Shown here piece by piece: positions 34,918 through 50,000 of a stretch of 64,000 nt of DNA (its first letter is position 1; the number at the start of each line of letters is the position of its first letter). Source of the stretch: Sambucus nigra (taxonomy: Eukaryota; Streptophyta; Magnoliopsida; Dipsacales; Adoxaceae); contig OX422208.1 in NCBI GenBank assembly GCA_949130495.1, positions 396,884,561-396,948,560 on the forward strand, in the 5' to 3' direction. A program made the translations under genes and the position numbers. The notes under the pieces are model-generated. The model made no database searches and had not been told where the DNA came from. It was given only the letters and a program-made list of their open reading frames with translations.

Positions 34918-37900
34918 GTTTTTAATTCTAAGTGTGATTTTTACAAATTATCGTCATACTCTCAAATCGGGAGACCCTGGACTATGCGGTCAGTTCTTGC
35001 AAGTTATATTGGTCCCGTGCGAGGTGTTCGTGCCTCCTACGGGGTCGTTTGCGGGCTGGTTTGGGTTTTCACCCTTTAACGGCCTGTGTTCAAGACTAAG
35101 TGTGATTTTTGCAAATTATCATCATACTCTCGAACCGGGAGATACGGGACAACGCGGTCAATTCCAATAAGTTACATTGGTCTAGTGCGAGGTGTTCGTG
35201 CCTCCTACGGGGTCCTTTGGGGGCTGGTTTGAGTTTTCACCCTTAAGTGGGATGTTTTGAAGTCTAAGTGTAATTTTTGCAAATTATCATCATACTCTCG
35301 AACTGGGAGACCCGAGACTACGCGGTATGTTCCTACAAGTTGCATTGGTCCCGTGCGAGGTGTTCGTGCCTCCTACGGGGTCGTTTTTGAGCTGGTTGGA
35401 GTTTTCACCCTTTAATGACCTGTTTTCAAGTCTAAGTTTGATTTTTGAAAATTATCGTCATACTCTCGAACCGGGAGACTCGGGACTACGCGGTCAGTTC
35501 CTATAATTTACATTGGTCCAGTGCGAGGTGTTCGTGCCTCATACGGGGTCGTTTGGGGGCTGGTTTGTGTTTTCACCCTTTAACGGTCTGTTTTCAATTC
35601 TAAGTGTGATTTTTGCAAATTATCGTCATACTCTAAAATAGAGAGACCCGAGACTGCGCGGTCAGTTCCTATAAGTTACATTGGTCCCGTGCGAGGTGTT
35701 CGTACCTCCTACGGGGTCGTTTGGGGGCTAGTTTGGGTTTTAACCCTTTAACGGCCTGTTTTGAAGTCTAAGTGTGATTTTTGCAAATTATCATCATACT
35801 CTCATATCGGGAGACCCGAGACTACGCGGTCCGTTCCTACAAGTTACATTGGTCTCGTGCGAGGTGTTCGTGCCACCTACGGGGTCGTTTGGGAGCTGGT
35901 TTGAGTTTTCACCCTTTAAAGGCATGTTTTCAAGTCTAAGTGTGATTTTTGCAAATTATCGTCATACTCTCAAACCGAGAGACCCGGGACTACGCGGTCA
36001 GTTCCTACAAGTTACATTGGTCCCGTGCGAGGTGTTCGTGCCTCGTACGGGGTTGCTTGGGAGCTGGTTTGAGTTTTCACCCTTTACAGGCCTATTTTTA
36101 AGTCTAAGTGTGATTTTTGCAAATTATCATCATAGTCTCAAATCGGGAGACCCGGGACTACGCGATTAGTTCCTACTAGTTACATTGGTCCCGTACGAGG
36201 TGTTCGGGTCTCCTACGGGGTCGTTTCGGGGTTGGTTTGGGTTTTCACCCTTTAACGGGCTATTTTCAAGTCTAAGTTTGATTTTTGTAAATTAACGTCA
36301 TACTCTCGAACCAGGAGACCCGGGACTACGCGGTCAGTTCCTACAAGTTACATTGGTCCCGTGCGAGGTGTTCGTGCCTCCTACGGGGTCGTTTGGGGGC
36401 TGGTTTGGGTTTTCACCCTTTAATGGGCTGTTATCAAGTCTAAGTGTGATTTTTGCAAATTATCATCATACTCTCGAACGGAGAGACCCGGGACTACGCG
36501 GTCAGTTCCTACAAGTTACATTGGTCCCGTGCGAGGTGTTCGTGCCTCGTACGGGGTTGTTTGGGAGCTGGTTTGAGTTTTCACCCTTTACAGGCCTATT
36601 TTTAATTCTAAGTGTGATTTTTACAAATTATCGTCATACTCTCAAATCGGGAGACCCTGGACTACGCGGTCAGTTCTTGCAAGTTATATTGGTCCCGTGC
36701 GAGGTGTTCGTGCCTCCTACGGGGTCGTTTGCGGGCTGGTTTGGGTTTTCACCCTTTAACGACCTGTGTTCAAGACTAAGTGTGATTTTTGCAAATTATC
36801 ATCATACTCTCGAACCGGGAGATACGGGACAACGCGGTCAATTCCAATAAGTTACATTGGTCTAGTGCGAGGTGTTCGTGCCTCCTACGGGGTCCTTTGG
36901 GGGCTGGTTTGAGTTTTCACCCTTAAATGGGATGTTTTGAAGTCTAAGTGTAATTTTTGCAAATTATCATCATACTCTCGAACTGGGAGACCCGAGACTA
37001 CGCGGTATGTTCCTACAAGTTGCATTGGTCCCGTGCGAGGTGTTCGTGCCTCCTACGGGGTCGTTTTTGAGCTGGTTTGAGTTTTCACCCTTTAATGACC
37101 TGTTTTCAAGTCTAAGTTTGATTTTTGAAAATTATCGTCATACTCTCGAACCGGGAGACTCGGGACTACGCGGTCAGTTCCTATAATTTACATTGGTCCA
37201 GTGCGAGGTGTTCGTGCCTCATACGGGGTCGTTTGGGGGCTGGTTTGTGTTTTCACCCTTTAACGGTCTGTTTTCAATTCTAAGTGTGATTTTTGCAAAT
37301 TATCGTCATACTCTAAAATAGAGAGACCCGAGACTGCGCGGTCAGTTCCTATAAGTTACACTGGTCCCGTGCGAGGTGTTCGTACCTCCTACGGGGTCGT
37401 TTGGGGGCTAGTTTGGGTTTTAACCCTTTAACGACCTGTTTTCAAGTCTAAGTGTGATTTTTGCAAATTATCATCATACTCTCATATCGGGAGACCCGAG
37501 ACTACGCGGTCCGTTCCTACAAGTTACATTGGTCTCGTGCTAGGTGTTCGTGCCTCCTACGGGGTCGTTTGGGAGCTGGTTTGAGTTTTCACCCTTTAAA
37601 GGCATGTTTTCAAGTCTAAGTGTGATTTTTGCAAATTATCGTCATACTCTCAAACCGAGAGACCCGGGACTACGCGGTCAGTTCCTACAAGTTACATTGG
37701 TCCCGTGCGAGGTGTTCGTGCCTCGTACGGGGTTGCTTGGGAGCTGGTTTGAGTTTTCACCCTTTACAGGCCTATTTTTAAGTCTAAGTGTGATTTTTGC
37801 AAATTATCATCATAGTCTCAAATCGGGAGACCCGGGACTACGCGGTTAGTTCCTACTAGTTACATTGGTCCCGTACGAGGTGTTCGTGTCTCCTACGGGG

Positions 37901-38040
37901 TCGTTTCGGGGTTGGTTTGGGTTTTCACCCTTTAACGGGCTATTTTCAAGTCTAAGTCTGATTTTTGTAAATTAACGTCATACTCTCGAACCAGGAGACC
38001 CGGGACTACGCGGTCAGTTCCTACAAGTTACATTGGTCCC
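34918..38040 (+). repeat. Segment of about 1.44 kb repeated at a 1,680-bp offset
   Basis: 34918-36360 matches 36598-38040 with about a dozen differences seen by eye. The offset of 1,680 bp is exactly ten monomers. The match stops abruptly on both sides. Confidence 0.85.
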
Positions 38041-41000
38041 GTACGATTTGTTCGTGCCTCCTACAGGGTCGGTCTGGTTTCGGTTTTCACCCTTTAACGG
38101 CCTGTGTTCAAGACTAAGTGTGATTTTTGCAAATTATCATCATACTCTCGAACTGGGAGATACGGGACAACGCGGTCAATTTCAATAAATTACATTGGTC
38201 TAGTGCGAGGTGTTCGTGCCTCCTACGGGGTCCTTTGGGGGCTGGTTTGAGTTTTCACCCTTAAATGGGATGTTTTGAAGACTAAGTGTAATTTTTGCAA
38301 ATTATCATCATACTCTCGAACTGGGAGACCCGAGACTAGGCGGTATGTTCCTACAAGTTGCATTGGTCCCGTGCGAGGTGTTCGTGCCTCCTACGGGGTC
38401 GTTTGGGAGCTGGTTGGAGTTTTCACCCTTTAACGACCTGTTTTCAAGTCTAAGTGTGATTTTTGAAAATTATCGTCATACTCTCGAACCGGGAGACTCG
38501 GGACTACGCGGTCAGTTCCTACAATTTACATTGGTCCAGTGCGAGGTGTTCGTGCCTCATACGGGGTTGTTTGGGGGCTGGTTTGGGTTTTCACCCTTTA
38601 ATGGCTTATTTTCAATTCTAAGTGTGATTTTTGCAAATTATCGTCATACTCTCAAACCAAGAGACCCGAGACTGCGCGGTCAGTTCCTATAAGTTACATT
38701 AGTCCCGTGCGAGGTGTTCGTACCTCCTACGGGGTCGTTTGGGGGCTAGTTTGGCTTTTAACCCTTTAACGGCCTGTTTTCAAGTCTAAGTGTGATTTTT
38801 GCAAATTATCATCATACTCTCGAATCGGGAGACCCGAGACAACGCGGTCCGTTCCTACAAGTTACATTGGTCTCGTGCGAGGTGTTCGTGCCTCCTACGG
38901 GGTCGTTTGGGAGCTGGTTTGAGTTTTCACCCTTTAAAGGCATGTTTTCAAGTCTAAGTGTGATTTTTGCAAATTATCGTCATACTCTGAAACTGAGAGA
39001 CCCTGGACTACGCGGTCAGTTCCTACAAGTTACATTGGTCCCGTGTGAGGTGTTCGTGCCTCCTACGGGGTCGTTTGCGGGATGGTTTGGGTTTTCACCC
39101 TTTAACGGCCTGTGTTAAAGACTAAGTGTGATTTTTTCAAATTATCATCATACTCTCGAACCGGGAGATACGGGACAACGCGGTCAATTCCAATATGTTA
39201 CATTGGTCTAGTGCGAGGTGTTCGTGCCTCCTACGGGGTCCTTTGGGGGCTGGCTTGAGTTTTCACCCTTAAATGGGATTTTTTGAAGTCTAAGTTTAAT
39301 TTTTGCAAATGATCATCATACTCTCGAATCGGGAGACTCGGGACTACACGGTCAGTTCCTACAAGTTACATTGGTCCCGTGGGAGGTGTTCATGCCTCCT
39401 ACGGGGTCGTTTGGGGGTTGGTTTGGGTTTTCACCCTTTAACGGCCTGTTTTCAAGTCTAAGTGTGATTTTTGCAAATTATCGTCATATTGTCAAATCGG
39501 GCGACCTGAGACTATACGGTCAGTTCCTACAAGTTACATTGGTCCCGTGCGAGGTGTTCGTACCTCCTACGGGGTCGTTTGGGGGCTAGTTTGGGTTTTA
39601 ACCCTTTAACGGCCTGTTTTCAAGTCTAAGTGTGATTTTTGCAAATTATCATCATACTCTAAAATCGGGAGACCCGAGACTACGCGGTCAGTTCCTATAT
39701 GTTACATTGGTCCCGTGCGAGGTGTTCGTGCCTCCTATAGGGTCGTTTGGGGGCTGGTTTGGGTTTTCACCCTTTAACGGCCTGCTTTCAATTCTAAGTG
39801 TGATTTTTGCAAATTAGCATCATACTCTCAAATCGAGAGACCCGAGACTACACGATCAGTTCCTACAAGTTACATTAGTCCCGTGCGAGGTGTTCGTGGC
39901 TCCTACGGGGTCGTTTGGGGGCTGGTTTGAGTTTTCACCCTTTAACGGCCTATTTTCAAGACTAAGTGTGATTTTTGCAAATTATCATCATACTTTCGAA
40001 CCGGGAGACCCGGAACTACGCGGTCAGTTCTAACAAAATACATTGGTCCCGTGCGAGGTGTTCGTGCCTCCTACGGGGTCGTTTGGGGGCTGGTTGGAGT
40101 TTTCACCCTTTAACGGGATGTTTTCAAGTGTAAGTGTAATTTTTGGAAATTATCATCATACTCTCGAACCGTGAGACCCGAGACTACGCGTTAAGTTCCT
40201 ACAAGTTACAATGGTCCCGTGCGAGGTGTTCGTGCCTCCTATTGGGTCGCTTCGGTGCTGGTTCGAGTTTTCACCCCTTAACGACCTGTTTTCAAGTCTA
40301 AGTGTGATTTTTGCAAATTATCATCATACTCTCGTACCGAGAGACTCGGGACTAAGTGGTCAGTTCCTACTAGTTACATTGGGTTCGTGCGAGGTGTTCG
40401 TGCCTCCTTCGGGGTCGTTTGGAGGAAGGTTTGAGTTTTCACTCTTTAACGGCCTGTTTTCAAGTCTAAGTGTGATTTTTGCAAATTATCGTCATACTCT
40501 CGAACCGGGAAACCCCGGACGACGCGGTCAGTTCCTAAAAGTTACATTGGTCCCGTACGAGGTGTTCGTGCCTCCTACGGGGTCGTTTGGGGGCTGGTTT
40601 GGGTTTTCACCCTTTAACGGGCTGTTTTCAAGTCTAAGTATGATTTTTGCAAATTATCGTCACACTCTCAAACCGGGAGACCTGAGACTACGCGGTCAGT
40701 TCTTACAAGTTACATTGGTCCCGTGTGAGGTGTTCGTGCCTCCTATGTGGTCGTTTGGTGGCTGGTTTGCGTTTTCACCCTTTAACGGGCTGTTTTCAAG
40801 TCTAAGTGTGATTTTTGCAAATTATCGTATTACTCTCAAATCGGGAGACTCAAGACTACGGTGTCAGTTCCTACAAGTTCTATTGGTCCCGTGCGAGGTG
40901 TTCGTGCCTCCTACGGGGTCGTTTGGGGGCTGGTTTGGGTTTTACCCTTTAGCGGGCTGTTTTCAAGTCCAAGTGTGAATTTTGCAAATTATCATCATAC

Positions 41001-44000
41001 TCTCGAACCGGGAGACCCGAGATTACACGGTTAGTTCCTACAAGTTACAATGGTCCCGTGCGAGGTGTTCGTGCCTCCTACGGGGTCATTTGGGGGCTAG
41101 TTTGGGTTTTAACCCTTTAACGACCTGTTTTCAAGTCTAAGTGTGATTTTTGCAAATTATCGTCATACTCTAAAACTGGGAGACCCAAGACTACGCGGTC
41201 AGTTCCTACAAGTTACATTGGTCCCGTGCGAGGTGTTCGTGCCTCCTACGGGGTCGTTTGGGGGCTGGTTTGGGTTTTCACCCTTTAATGGGCTTTTATC
41301 AAGTCTAAGTGTGATTTTTGCAAATTATCATCATACTCTCGAATCGGGAGACCCGAGACTATGCAGTCAGTTCCTACAAGTTACATTGGTCCTGTGCGAG
41401 GTGTTCGTGCCTCCTACGGGGTCGTTTGGAGGCTGGTTTGGGTTTTCACCCTTTAACGACCTGTTTTTAATTCTAAGTGTGATTTTTACAAATTATCGTC
41501 ATACTCTCAAATCGGGAGACCCTGGACTACGCGGTCAGTTCTTGCAAGTTATATTGGTCCCGTGCGAGGTGTTCGTGCCTCCTACGGGGTCGTTTGCGGG
41601 CTGGTTTGGGTTTTCACCCTTTAACGGCCTGTGTTCAAGACTAAGTGTGATTTTTGCAAATTATCATCATACTCTCGAACCAGGAGATACGGGACAACGC
41701 GGTCAATTCCAATAAGTTACATTAGTCTAGTGCGAGGTGTTCGTGCCTCCTACGGGGTCCTTTAGGGGCTGGTTTGAGTTTTCACCCTTAAATGGGATGT
41801 TTTGAAGTCTAAGTGTAGTTTTTTTCAAATTATCATCATACTCTCAAACTGGGAGACCCGAGACTGCGCGGTATGTTCCTACAAGTTGCATTTGTCCCGT
41901 GCGAGGTGTTCCTGCCTCCTACGGGGTCGTTTGGGAGCTGGTTGGAGTTTTCACCCTTTAACGACCTGTTTTCAAGTCTAAGTTTGATTTTTGAAAATTA
42001 TCGTCATACTCTCAAACCGGGAGACTCGGGAATACGCGGTCAGTTCCTACAATTTACATTGGTCCAGTGCGAGGTGTTCGTGCCTCATACGGGGTCGTTT
42101 GGGGGCTGGTTTGGATTTTCACCCTTTAACGGCCTGTTTTCAATTCTAAGTGTGATTTTTGCAAATTATCATCATACTCTCAAATCGAGAGACCCGAGAC
42201 TGCGCGGTCAGTTCCTATAAGTTACATTGGTCCCGTGCGAGGTGTTCGTACCTCCTACGGGGTCGTTTGAGGGCTAGTTTGGGTTTTAACCCTTTAACGG
42301 CCTATTTTCAAGTCTAAGTGTGATTTTTGCAAATTATCATCATACTCTCGAATCGGGAGACCCGAGACTACGCGGTCCGTTCCTACAAGTTACATTGGTC
42401 TCGTGCGAAGTGTTCGTGCCTCCTACGGGGTCGTTTGGGAGCTGGTTTGAGTTTTCACCCTTTCAAGGCATGTTTTCAAGTCTAAGTGTGATTTTTTCAA
42501 ATTATCGTCATACTCTCAAACCGAGAGACCCGGGACTACGCGGTCAGTTCCTACAAGTTACATTGGTCCCGTGCGAGGTGTTCGTGCCTCCTACGGGGTT
42601 GTTTGGGAGCTGGTTTTAGTTTTCACCCTTTACAGGCCTATTTTCAAGTCTAAGTGTGATTTTTGCAAATTATCATCATAGTCTCAAACCGGAAGACTCG
42701 GGACTACGCGGTTAGTTCCTACTAGTTACATTGGTCCCGTACGAGGTGTTCGTGTCTCCTACGGGGTCGTTTCGGGGTTGGTTTGGGTTTTCACCCTTTA
42801 ACGGGCTGTTTTCAAGTCTAAGTCTGATTTTTGTAAATTAACGTCATACTCTCGAACCGAGAGACCCGAGACTACGCGGTCAGTTCCTACAAGTTACATT
42901 GGTCCCGTACGAGGTGTTCGTGCCTCCTACAGGGTCGTTTGGTGGCTGGTTTTTGTTTTCACCCTTTAATGGCCTGTTTGCAAGTCTAAGTGTGATTTTT
43001 GCAAATTATCATCATACTCTCGAATCGGGAGACCCGGGACTACGCGGTCAGTTCCTACAAGTTACATTGGTCCCGTGTGAGGTGTTCGTGCCACCTATGG
43101 AGTCGTTTTGTGGATGTTTTGGGTTTTCACCCTTTAACGGGCTATTTAAAAGTTCAAGTGTGATTTTTGCAAATTATCATCGTACTCTCGAATTGAGAGA
43201 CCGGGGACTACACGGTCAGTTCCTATAAGTTACATTGGTCCCGTGCGAGGTGTTCGTGCCTCCTACAGGGGTCGTTTGGGGGCTGGTTTGGGTTTTCACC
43301 CTTTAGCGGCCTGTTTTCAAGTCTAAGTGTGATTTTTGCAAATTATCGTCATACTCTCAAACCGGGAGACCCGAGACTACGCGGTCAGTTCCCATAAATT
43401 ACATTGGTCCTGTGCGAGGTGTTCGTGCCTCCTACGGGGTCGTTTGGGTGCTGGTTTGGGTTTTCACCCTTTAACGGCCTGTTTTTAATTCTAAGTGTGA
43501 TTTTTCTAAATTATTGTCATACTCTCAAACCGGGAGTCCCGAGACTACGCGGTCAGTTCTTACTAGTTACATTGATCCGGTGCGAGGTGCGTGCCTCCTA
43601 TGGGGTCGTTTGGGTGCTGGTTTGGGTTTCACCCTTAACGGGATGTTTTCAAGTCTAAGTGTGATTTTAGCAAATTATCGTCATACTCTCAAACTGAGAG
43701 ACTCGAGACTACGCGATCAGTTCCTACAAGTTACATTGGCCCCGTGCGAGGTGTTCGTGCCTCCTACGGGGTCGTTTGAGGGCTGGTTTGGGTTTTCACC
43801 CTTTAATGGGCTGTTATCAAGTCTAAGTGTGATTTTTGGAAATTATCATCATACTCTCGAACCGGGAGACCCGAGACTATGCAGTCAGTTCCTACAAGTT
43901 ACATTGGTCCCGTGCGAGGTGTTCGTGCCTCCTACGGGGTCGTTTGGGTGCTGGTTTGGGTTTCACCCTTTACGGGCTGTTTTCAAGTCTAAGTGTGATT

Positions 44001-47000
44001 TTAGCAAATTATCGTCATACTCTCAAACTGAGAGACTCGAGACTACGCGATCAGTTCCTACAAGTTCCATTGGTCCCGTGCGAGGTGTTCGTGCCTCCAA
44101 CGGGGTCGTTTGGGTGCTGGTTTGGGTTTCACCATTTAACGGGCAGTTTTCAAGTCTAAGTGTGATTTTTGCAAATTATTGTCATACTCTCGAACCAGGA
44201 GACTCGAGACTTTCGCGGTCAGTTCCTACAAGTTACATTGGTCCCGTGCGAGGTGTTCGTGCCTCCTACGGGGTCATTTGGGGGCTGGTTTGGGTTTTAC
44301 CCTTTAGCGGGCTATTTTCAAGTCTAAGTGTGAATTTTGCAAATTATCATCATACTCTCGAACCGGGAGACCCGAGATTACACGATTAGTTCCTACAAGT
44401 TACAATGGTCCCGTGCGAGGTGTTCGTGCCTCTTACGGGGTCATTTGGGGGCTAGTTTGGGTTTTAACAATTTAACGACGTGTTTTCAAGTCTAAGTGTG
44501 ATTTTTGCAAATTATCGTCATACTCTAAAACTGGGAGACCCAAGACTACGCGGTCAGTTCCTACAAGTAACATTGGTCCCGTTCAAGGTGTTCGTGCCTC
44601 CTACGGGGTCGTTTGGGGGCTGGTTTGGGTTTTCACCCTTTAATGGGCTGTTATCAAGTCTAAGTGTGATTTTTGCAAATTATCATCATACTCTCGAATC
44701 GGGAGACCCGAGACTATGCAGTCAGTTCCTACAAGTTACCTTGGTCCCGTGCGAGGTGTTCGTGCCTCCTACGGGGTCGTTTGGAGGCTGGTTTGGGTTT
44801 TCACCCTTTAACGACCTGTTTTTAATTCTAAGTGTGATTTTTACAAATTATCGTCATACTCTCAAATCGAGAGACCCGAGACTGCGCGGTCAGTTCCTAT
44901 AAGTTATATTGGTCCCGTACGAGGTGTTCGTGCCTTCTACGGGGTCGTTTACGGGCTGGTTTGGGTTTTCACCCTTTAACGGCCTGTGTTCAAGACTAAG
45001 TGTGATTTTTGCAAATTATCATCATACTCTCCAACTGGGAGATACGGGACAACGCGGTCAATTCCAATAAGTTACATTGGTCTAGTGCGAGGTGTTCGAG
45101 CCTCCTACGGGTTCCTTTGGAGGCTGGTTTGAGTTTTCACCCTTAAATGGGATGTTTTGAAGTCTAAGTGTAATTTTTGCAAATTATCATCATACTCTCG
45201 AACTGGGAGACCCGAGACTACGCAGTATGTTCCTACAAGTTGCATTGGTCCCGTGCGAGGTATTCGTGCCTCCTACGGGGTCGTTTGGGAGCTGGTTGGA
45301 GTTTTCACCCTTTAACGACCTGTTTTCAAGTCTAAGTGTGATTTTTGAAAATTATCGTCATACTCTCGAACCGGGAGACTCGGGACTACGCGGTCAGTTC
45401 CTACAATTTACATTGGTCCAGTGCGAGGTGTTCGTGCCTCATACGGGGTCGTTTGGGGGCTGGTTTGGGTTTTCACCCTTTGACGGCCTGTTTTCAATTC
45501 TAAGTGTGATTTTTGCAAATTATCATCATACTCTCAAACCGAGAGACCCGAGACTGCGCGGTCAATTCCTATAAGTTTCATTAGTCCCGTGCGAGGTGTT
45601 CGTACCTCCTACGGGTTCGTTTGGGGGCTAGTTTGGGTTTTAACCCTTTAACGGCCTGTTTTCAAGTCTAAGTGTGATTTTTGCAAATTATCATCATACT
45701 CTCGAATCGGGAGACCCGAGACAATGCGGTCCGTTCCTACAAGTTACATTGGTCTCGTGCGAGGTGTTCGTGCCTCCTACGGGGTCGTTTGGGAGCTGGT
45801 TTGAGTTTTCACCCTTTAAAGGCATGTTTTAAAGTCTAAGTGTGATTTTTGCAAATTATCGTCATACTCTGAAACTGAGAGACCCTGGACTACGCGGTCA
45901 GTTCCTACAAGTTACATTGGTCCCGTGCGAGGTGTTCGTGCCTCCTACGGGGTTGTTTGGGAGCTGGTTTGAGTTTTCACCCTTTAAAGGCCTATTTTCA
46001 AGTCTAAGTGTGATTTTTGCAAATTATCATCATAGTCTCAAACCGGGAGACCCGGGACTACGCGGTTAGTTCCTACTAGTTACATTGGTCCCGTATGAGG
46101 TGTTCGTGTCTCCTACGGGGTCGTTTCGGGGTTGGTTTGGGTTTTCACCCTTTTACGGGCTGTTTTCAAGTCTAAGTCTGATTTTTGCAAATTAACGTAA
46201 TACTCTCGAACCGGGAGACCCGGGACTACGCGGTCAGTTCCTACAAGTTACATTGGTCCCGTACGAGGTGTTCGTGCCTTCTACAGGGTCGTTTGGTGGC
46301 TGGTTTTTTGTTTTCACCCTTTAATGGCCTGTTTGCAAGTCTAAGTGTGATTTTTGCAAATTATCATCATACTCTCGAACCGGGAGACCCGGGACTACGC
46401 GGTCAGTTCCTACAAGTTACATTGGTCCCGTGTGAGGTGTTCGTGCCTCATATGGAGTGGTTTTGTGGATGTTTTGGGTTTTCACCCTTTAACGGGTGGT
46501 TTTCAAGTTCAAGTGTGATTTGTGCAAATTATCATCGTACTCTCGAACCGAGAGACCGGGGACTACACGGTCAGTTCCTATAAGTTACATTGGTCCCGTG
46601 CGAGGTGTTCGTGCCTCCTACAGGGGTCGTTTGGGGGCTGGTTTGGGTTTTCACCCTTTAGCGGCCTGTTTTCAAGTCTAAGTGTGATTTTTGCAAATTA
46701 TCTTAATACTCTCAAACCGGGAGACCCGAGACTACGCGGTCAGTTCCCATAAATTACATTGGTCCTGTGCGAGGTGTTCGTGCCTCCTACGGGGTCGTTT
46801 GGGGGCTAGTTTGGGTTTTCACCCTTTAACGGCCTGTTTTTAATTCTAAGTGTGATTTTTCTAAATTATTGTCATACTCGCAAACCAGGAGACCCGAGAC
46901 TACGCGATCAGTTCTTACATGTTACATTGATCCCGTGCGAGGTGCGTGCCTCTTACGGGGTCGTTTGGGTGCTGGTTTGGGTTTCACCCTTAACGGGCTG

Positions 47001-50000
47001 TTTTCAAGTCTAAGTGTGATTTTAGCAAATTATCGTCATACTCTCAAACCGAGAGACCCGAGACTACACGGTCCATTCCTACAAGTTACATTGGTCCCGT
47101 GCGAGGTGTTCATGCCTCCTACGGGGTCGTTTGGAGGCTGGTTTGGGTTTTCACCCTTTAACGACCTATTTTTAATTCTAAGTGTGATTTTTACAAATTA
47201 TCATCATACTCTCAAATCGGGAGACCCTGGACTACGCGGTCAGTTCTTGCAAGTTATATTGGTCCCGTGCGAGGTGTTCGTGCCTCCTACGGGGTCGTTT
47301 GCGGGCTGGTTTGGGTTTTCACCCTTTAACGGCCTGTGCGCAAGACTAAGTGTGATTTTTGCAAATTATCATCATACTCTCGAATCGGGAGATACGGGAC
47401 AACGCGGTCAATTCCAATAAGTTACATTGGTCTAGTGCGAGGTGTTCGTGCCTCCTACGGGGTCCTTTGGGGGCTGGTTTGAGTTTTCACCCTTAAATGG
47501 GATGTTTTGAAGTCTAAGTTTAATTTTTGCAAATGATCATCATACTCTCGAATCGGGAGACCCGGGACTACACGGTCAGTTCCTACAAGTTACATTGGTC
47601 CCGTGGGAGGTGTTCATGCCTCCTACGGGGTCGTTTGGGGGTTGGTTTGGGTTTTCACCCTTTAACGGCCTGTTTTAAGGTCTAAGTATGAATTTTGCAA
47701 ATTATCGTCATACTGTCAAACCGGGAGACCTGAGACTATACGGTCAGTTCCTACAAGTTACATTGGTCCCGTGCGAGGTGTTCGTACCTCCTACGGGGTC
47801 GTTTGGGGGCTAGTTTGGGTTTTAACCCTTTAACGGCCTGTTTTCAAGTCTAAGTGTGATTTTTGCAAATTATCGTCATACTCTAAAATCGGGAGACCCG
47901 AGACTACGCAGTCAGTTCCTATATGTTACATTGGTCCCGTGCGAGGTGTTCGTGCCTCCTATAAGGTCGTTTGGGGGCTGGTTTGGGTTTTCACCCTTTA
48001 ACGGCCTGTTTTCAATTCTAAGTGTGATTTTTGCAAATTAGCATCATACTCTCAAACCGAGAGACCCAAGACTACGCGATCAGTTCCTACAATTTACATT
48101 GGTCCCGTGCGAGGTGTTCGTGGCTCCTTCGGGGTCGTTTGGGGGCTGGTTTGAGTTTTCACCCTTTAACGGCCTATTTTCAAGACTAAGTGTGATTTTT
48201 GCAAATTATCATCATACTCTCGAACCGGGAGACCCGGAACTACGTGGTCAGTTCTAACAAGTTACATTGGTCCCGTGCGAGGTGTTCGTGCCTCTTGCGG
48301 GGTCGTTTGGGGGCTGGTTGGAGCTTTCACCCTTTAACGGGATGTTTTCAAGTCTAAGTGTAATTTTTGGAAATTATCTTCATACTCTCGAATCGGGAGA
48401 CCCGAGACTACGCGTTAAGTTAGTACAAGTTACATTGGTTCCGTGCGAGGTATTCGTGCCTCCTACTGGGTCGCATGGGTGCTGGTTCGAGTTTTCACCC
48501 TTTAACGGCCTGTTTTCAAGTCTAAGTGTGATTTTTGCAAATTATCATCATACTCTCGTACCGAGAGACTCGGGACTAAGTGGTCAGTTCCTACTAGTTA
48601 CATTGGTCCCGTGCGAGGTGTTCGTGCCTCCTTCGGGGTCGTTTGGAGGAAGGTTTGAGTTTTCACCCTTTAACGGCCTGTTTTCAAGTCTAAGTGTGAT
48701 TTTTACAAATTATCGTCATACTCTCGAACCGAGAAACCCCGGACGACGCGGTCAGTTCCTACAAGTTACATAGGTCCCGTACGAGGTGTTCGTGCCTCCT
48801 ACGGGGTCGTTTGGGGTCTGGTTTGGGTTTTCACCCTTTAACGGGCTGTTTTCAAGTCTAAGTATGATTTTTGCAAATTATCGTCATACTCTCAAACCGG
48901 GAGACCTGAGACTACGCGGTCAGTTCCTACAAGTTACATTGGTCCCGTGTGAGGTGTTCGTGCCTCCTACGTGGTCGTTTGGTGGCTGGTTTGCGTTTTC
49001 ACCCTTTAACGGGCTGTTTTCAAGTCTAAGTGTGATTTTTGCAAATTATCGTATTACTCTCAAATCGGGAGACTCAAGACTACGGTGTTAGTTCCTACAA
49101 GTTCTATTGGTCCCGTGCGAGGTGTTCGTGCCTCCTACGGGGTCGTTTGGTGGCTGGTTTGGGTTTTACCCTTTAGCGGGCTATTTTCAAGTCTAAGTGT
49201 GAATTTTGCAACTTATCATCATACTCTCGAACCGGGAGACCCGAGATTACACGGTTAGTTCCTACAAGTTACAATGGTCCCGTGCGAGGTGTTCGTGCCT
49301 CCTACGGGGTCATTTGGGGGCTAGTTTGGGTTTTAAACCTTTAACGACCTGCTTTCAAGTCTAAGTGTGATTTTTGCAAATTATCGTCATACTCTAAAAC
49401 TGGTAGACCCAAGACTACGCGGTCAGTTCCTAGAAGTTACATTGGTCCCGTGCGAGGTGTTCGTGCCTCCTACGGGGTCGTTTGGGGGCTGGTTTGGGTT
49501 TTCACCCTATAATGGGCTGTTATCAAGTCTAAGTGTGATTTTTGCAAATTATCATCATACTCTTGAACCGGGAGACCCGAGACTATGCAGTCAGTTCCTA
49601 CAAGTTACATTGGTCCCGTGCGAGGTGTTCGTGCCTCCTACGGGGTCGTTTTGAGGCTGGTTTGGGTTTTCACCCTTTAACGGCCTGTTTTTAATTCTAT
49701 GTGTGATTTTTACAAATTATCGTCATACTCTCAAATCGGGAGACCCTGGACTACGCGGTCAGTTCTTGCAAGTTATATTGGTCCCGTGCGAGGTGTTCGT
49801 GCCTCCTACGGGGTCGTTTGCGGGCTGGTTTGGGTTTTCACCCTTTAACGGCCTGTGTTCAAGACTAAGTGTGATTTTTGCAAATTATCATCATACTCTC
49901 GAACCGGGAGATACGGGACAACGCGATCAATTCCAATAAGTTACATTGGTCTAGTGCGAGGTGTTCGTGCCTCCTACGGGGTCCTTTGGGGGCTGGTTTG

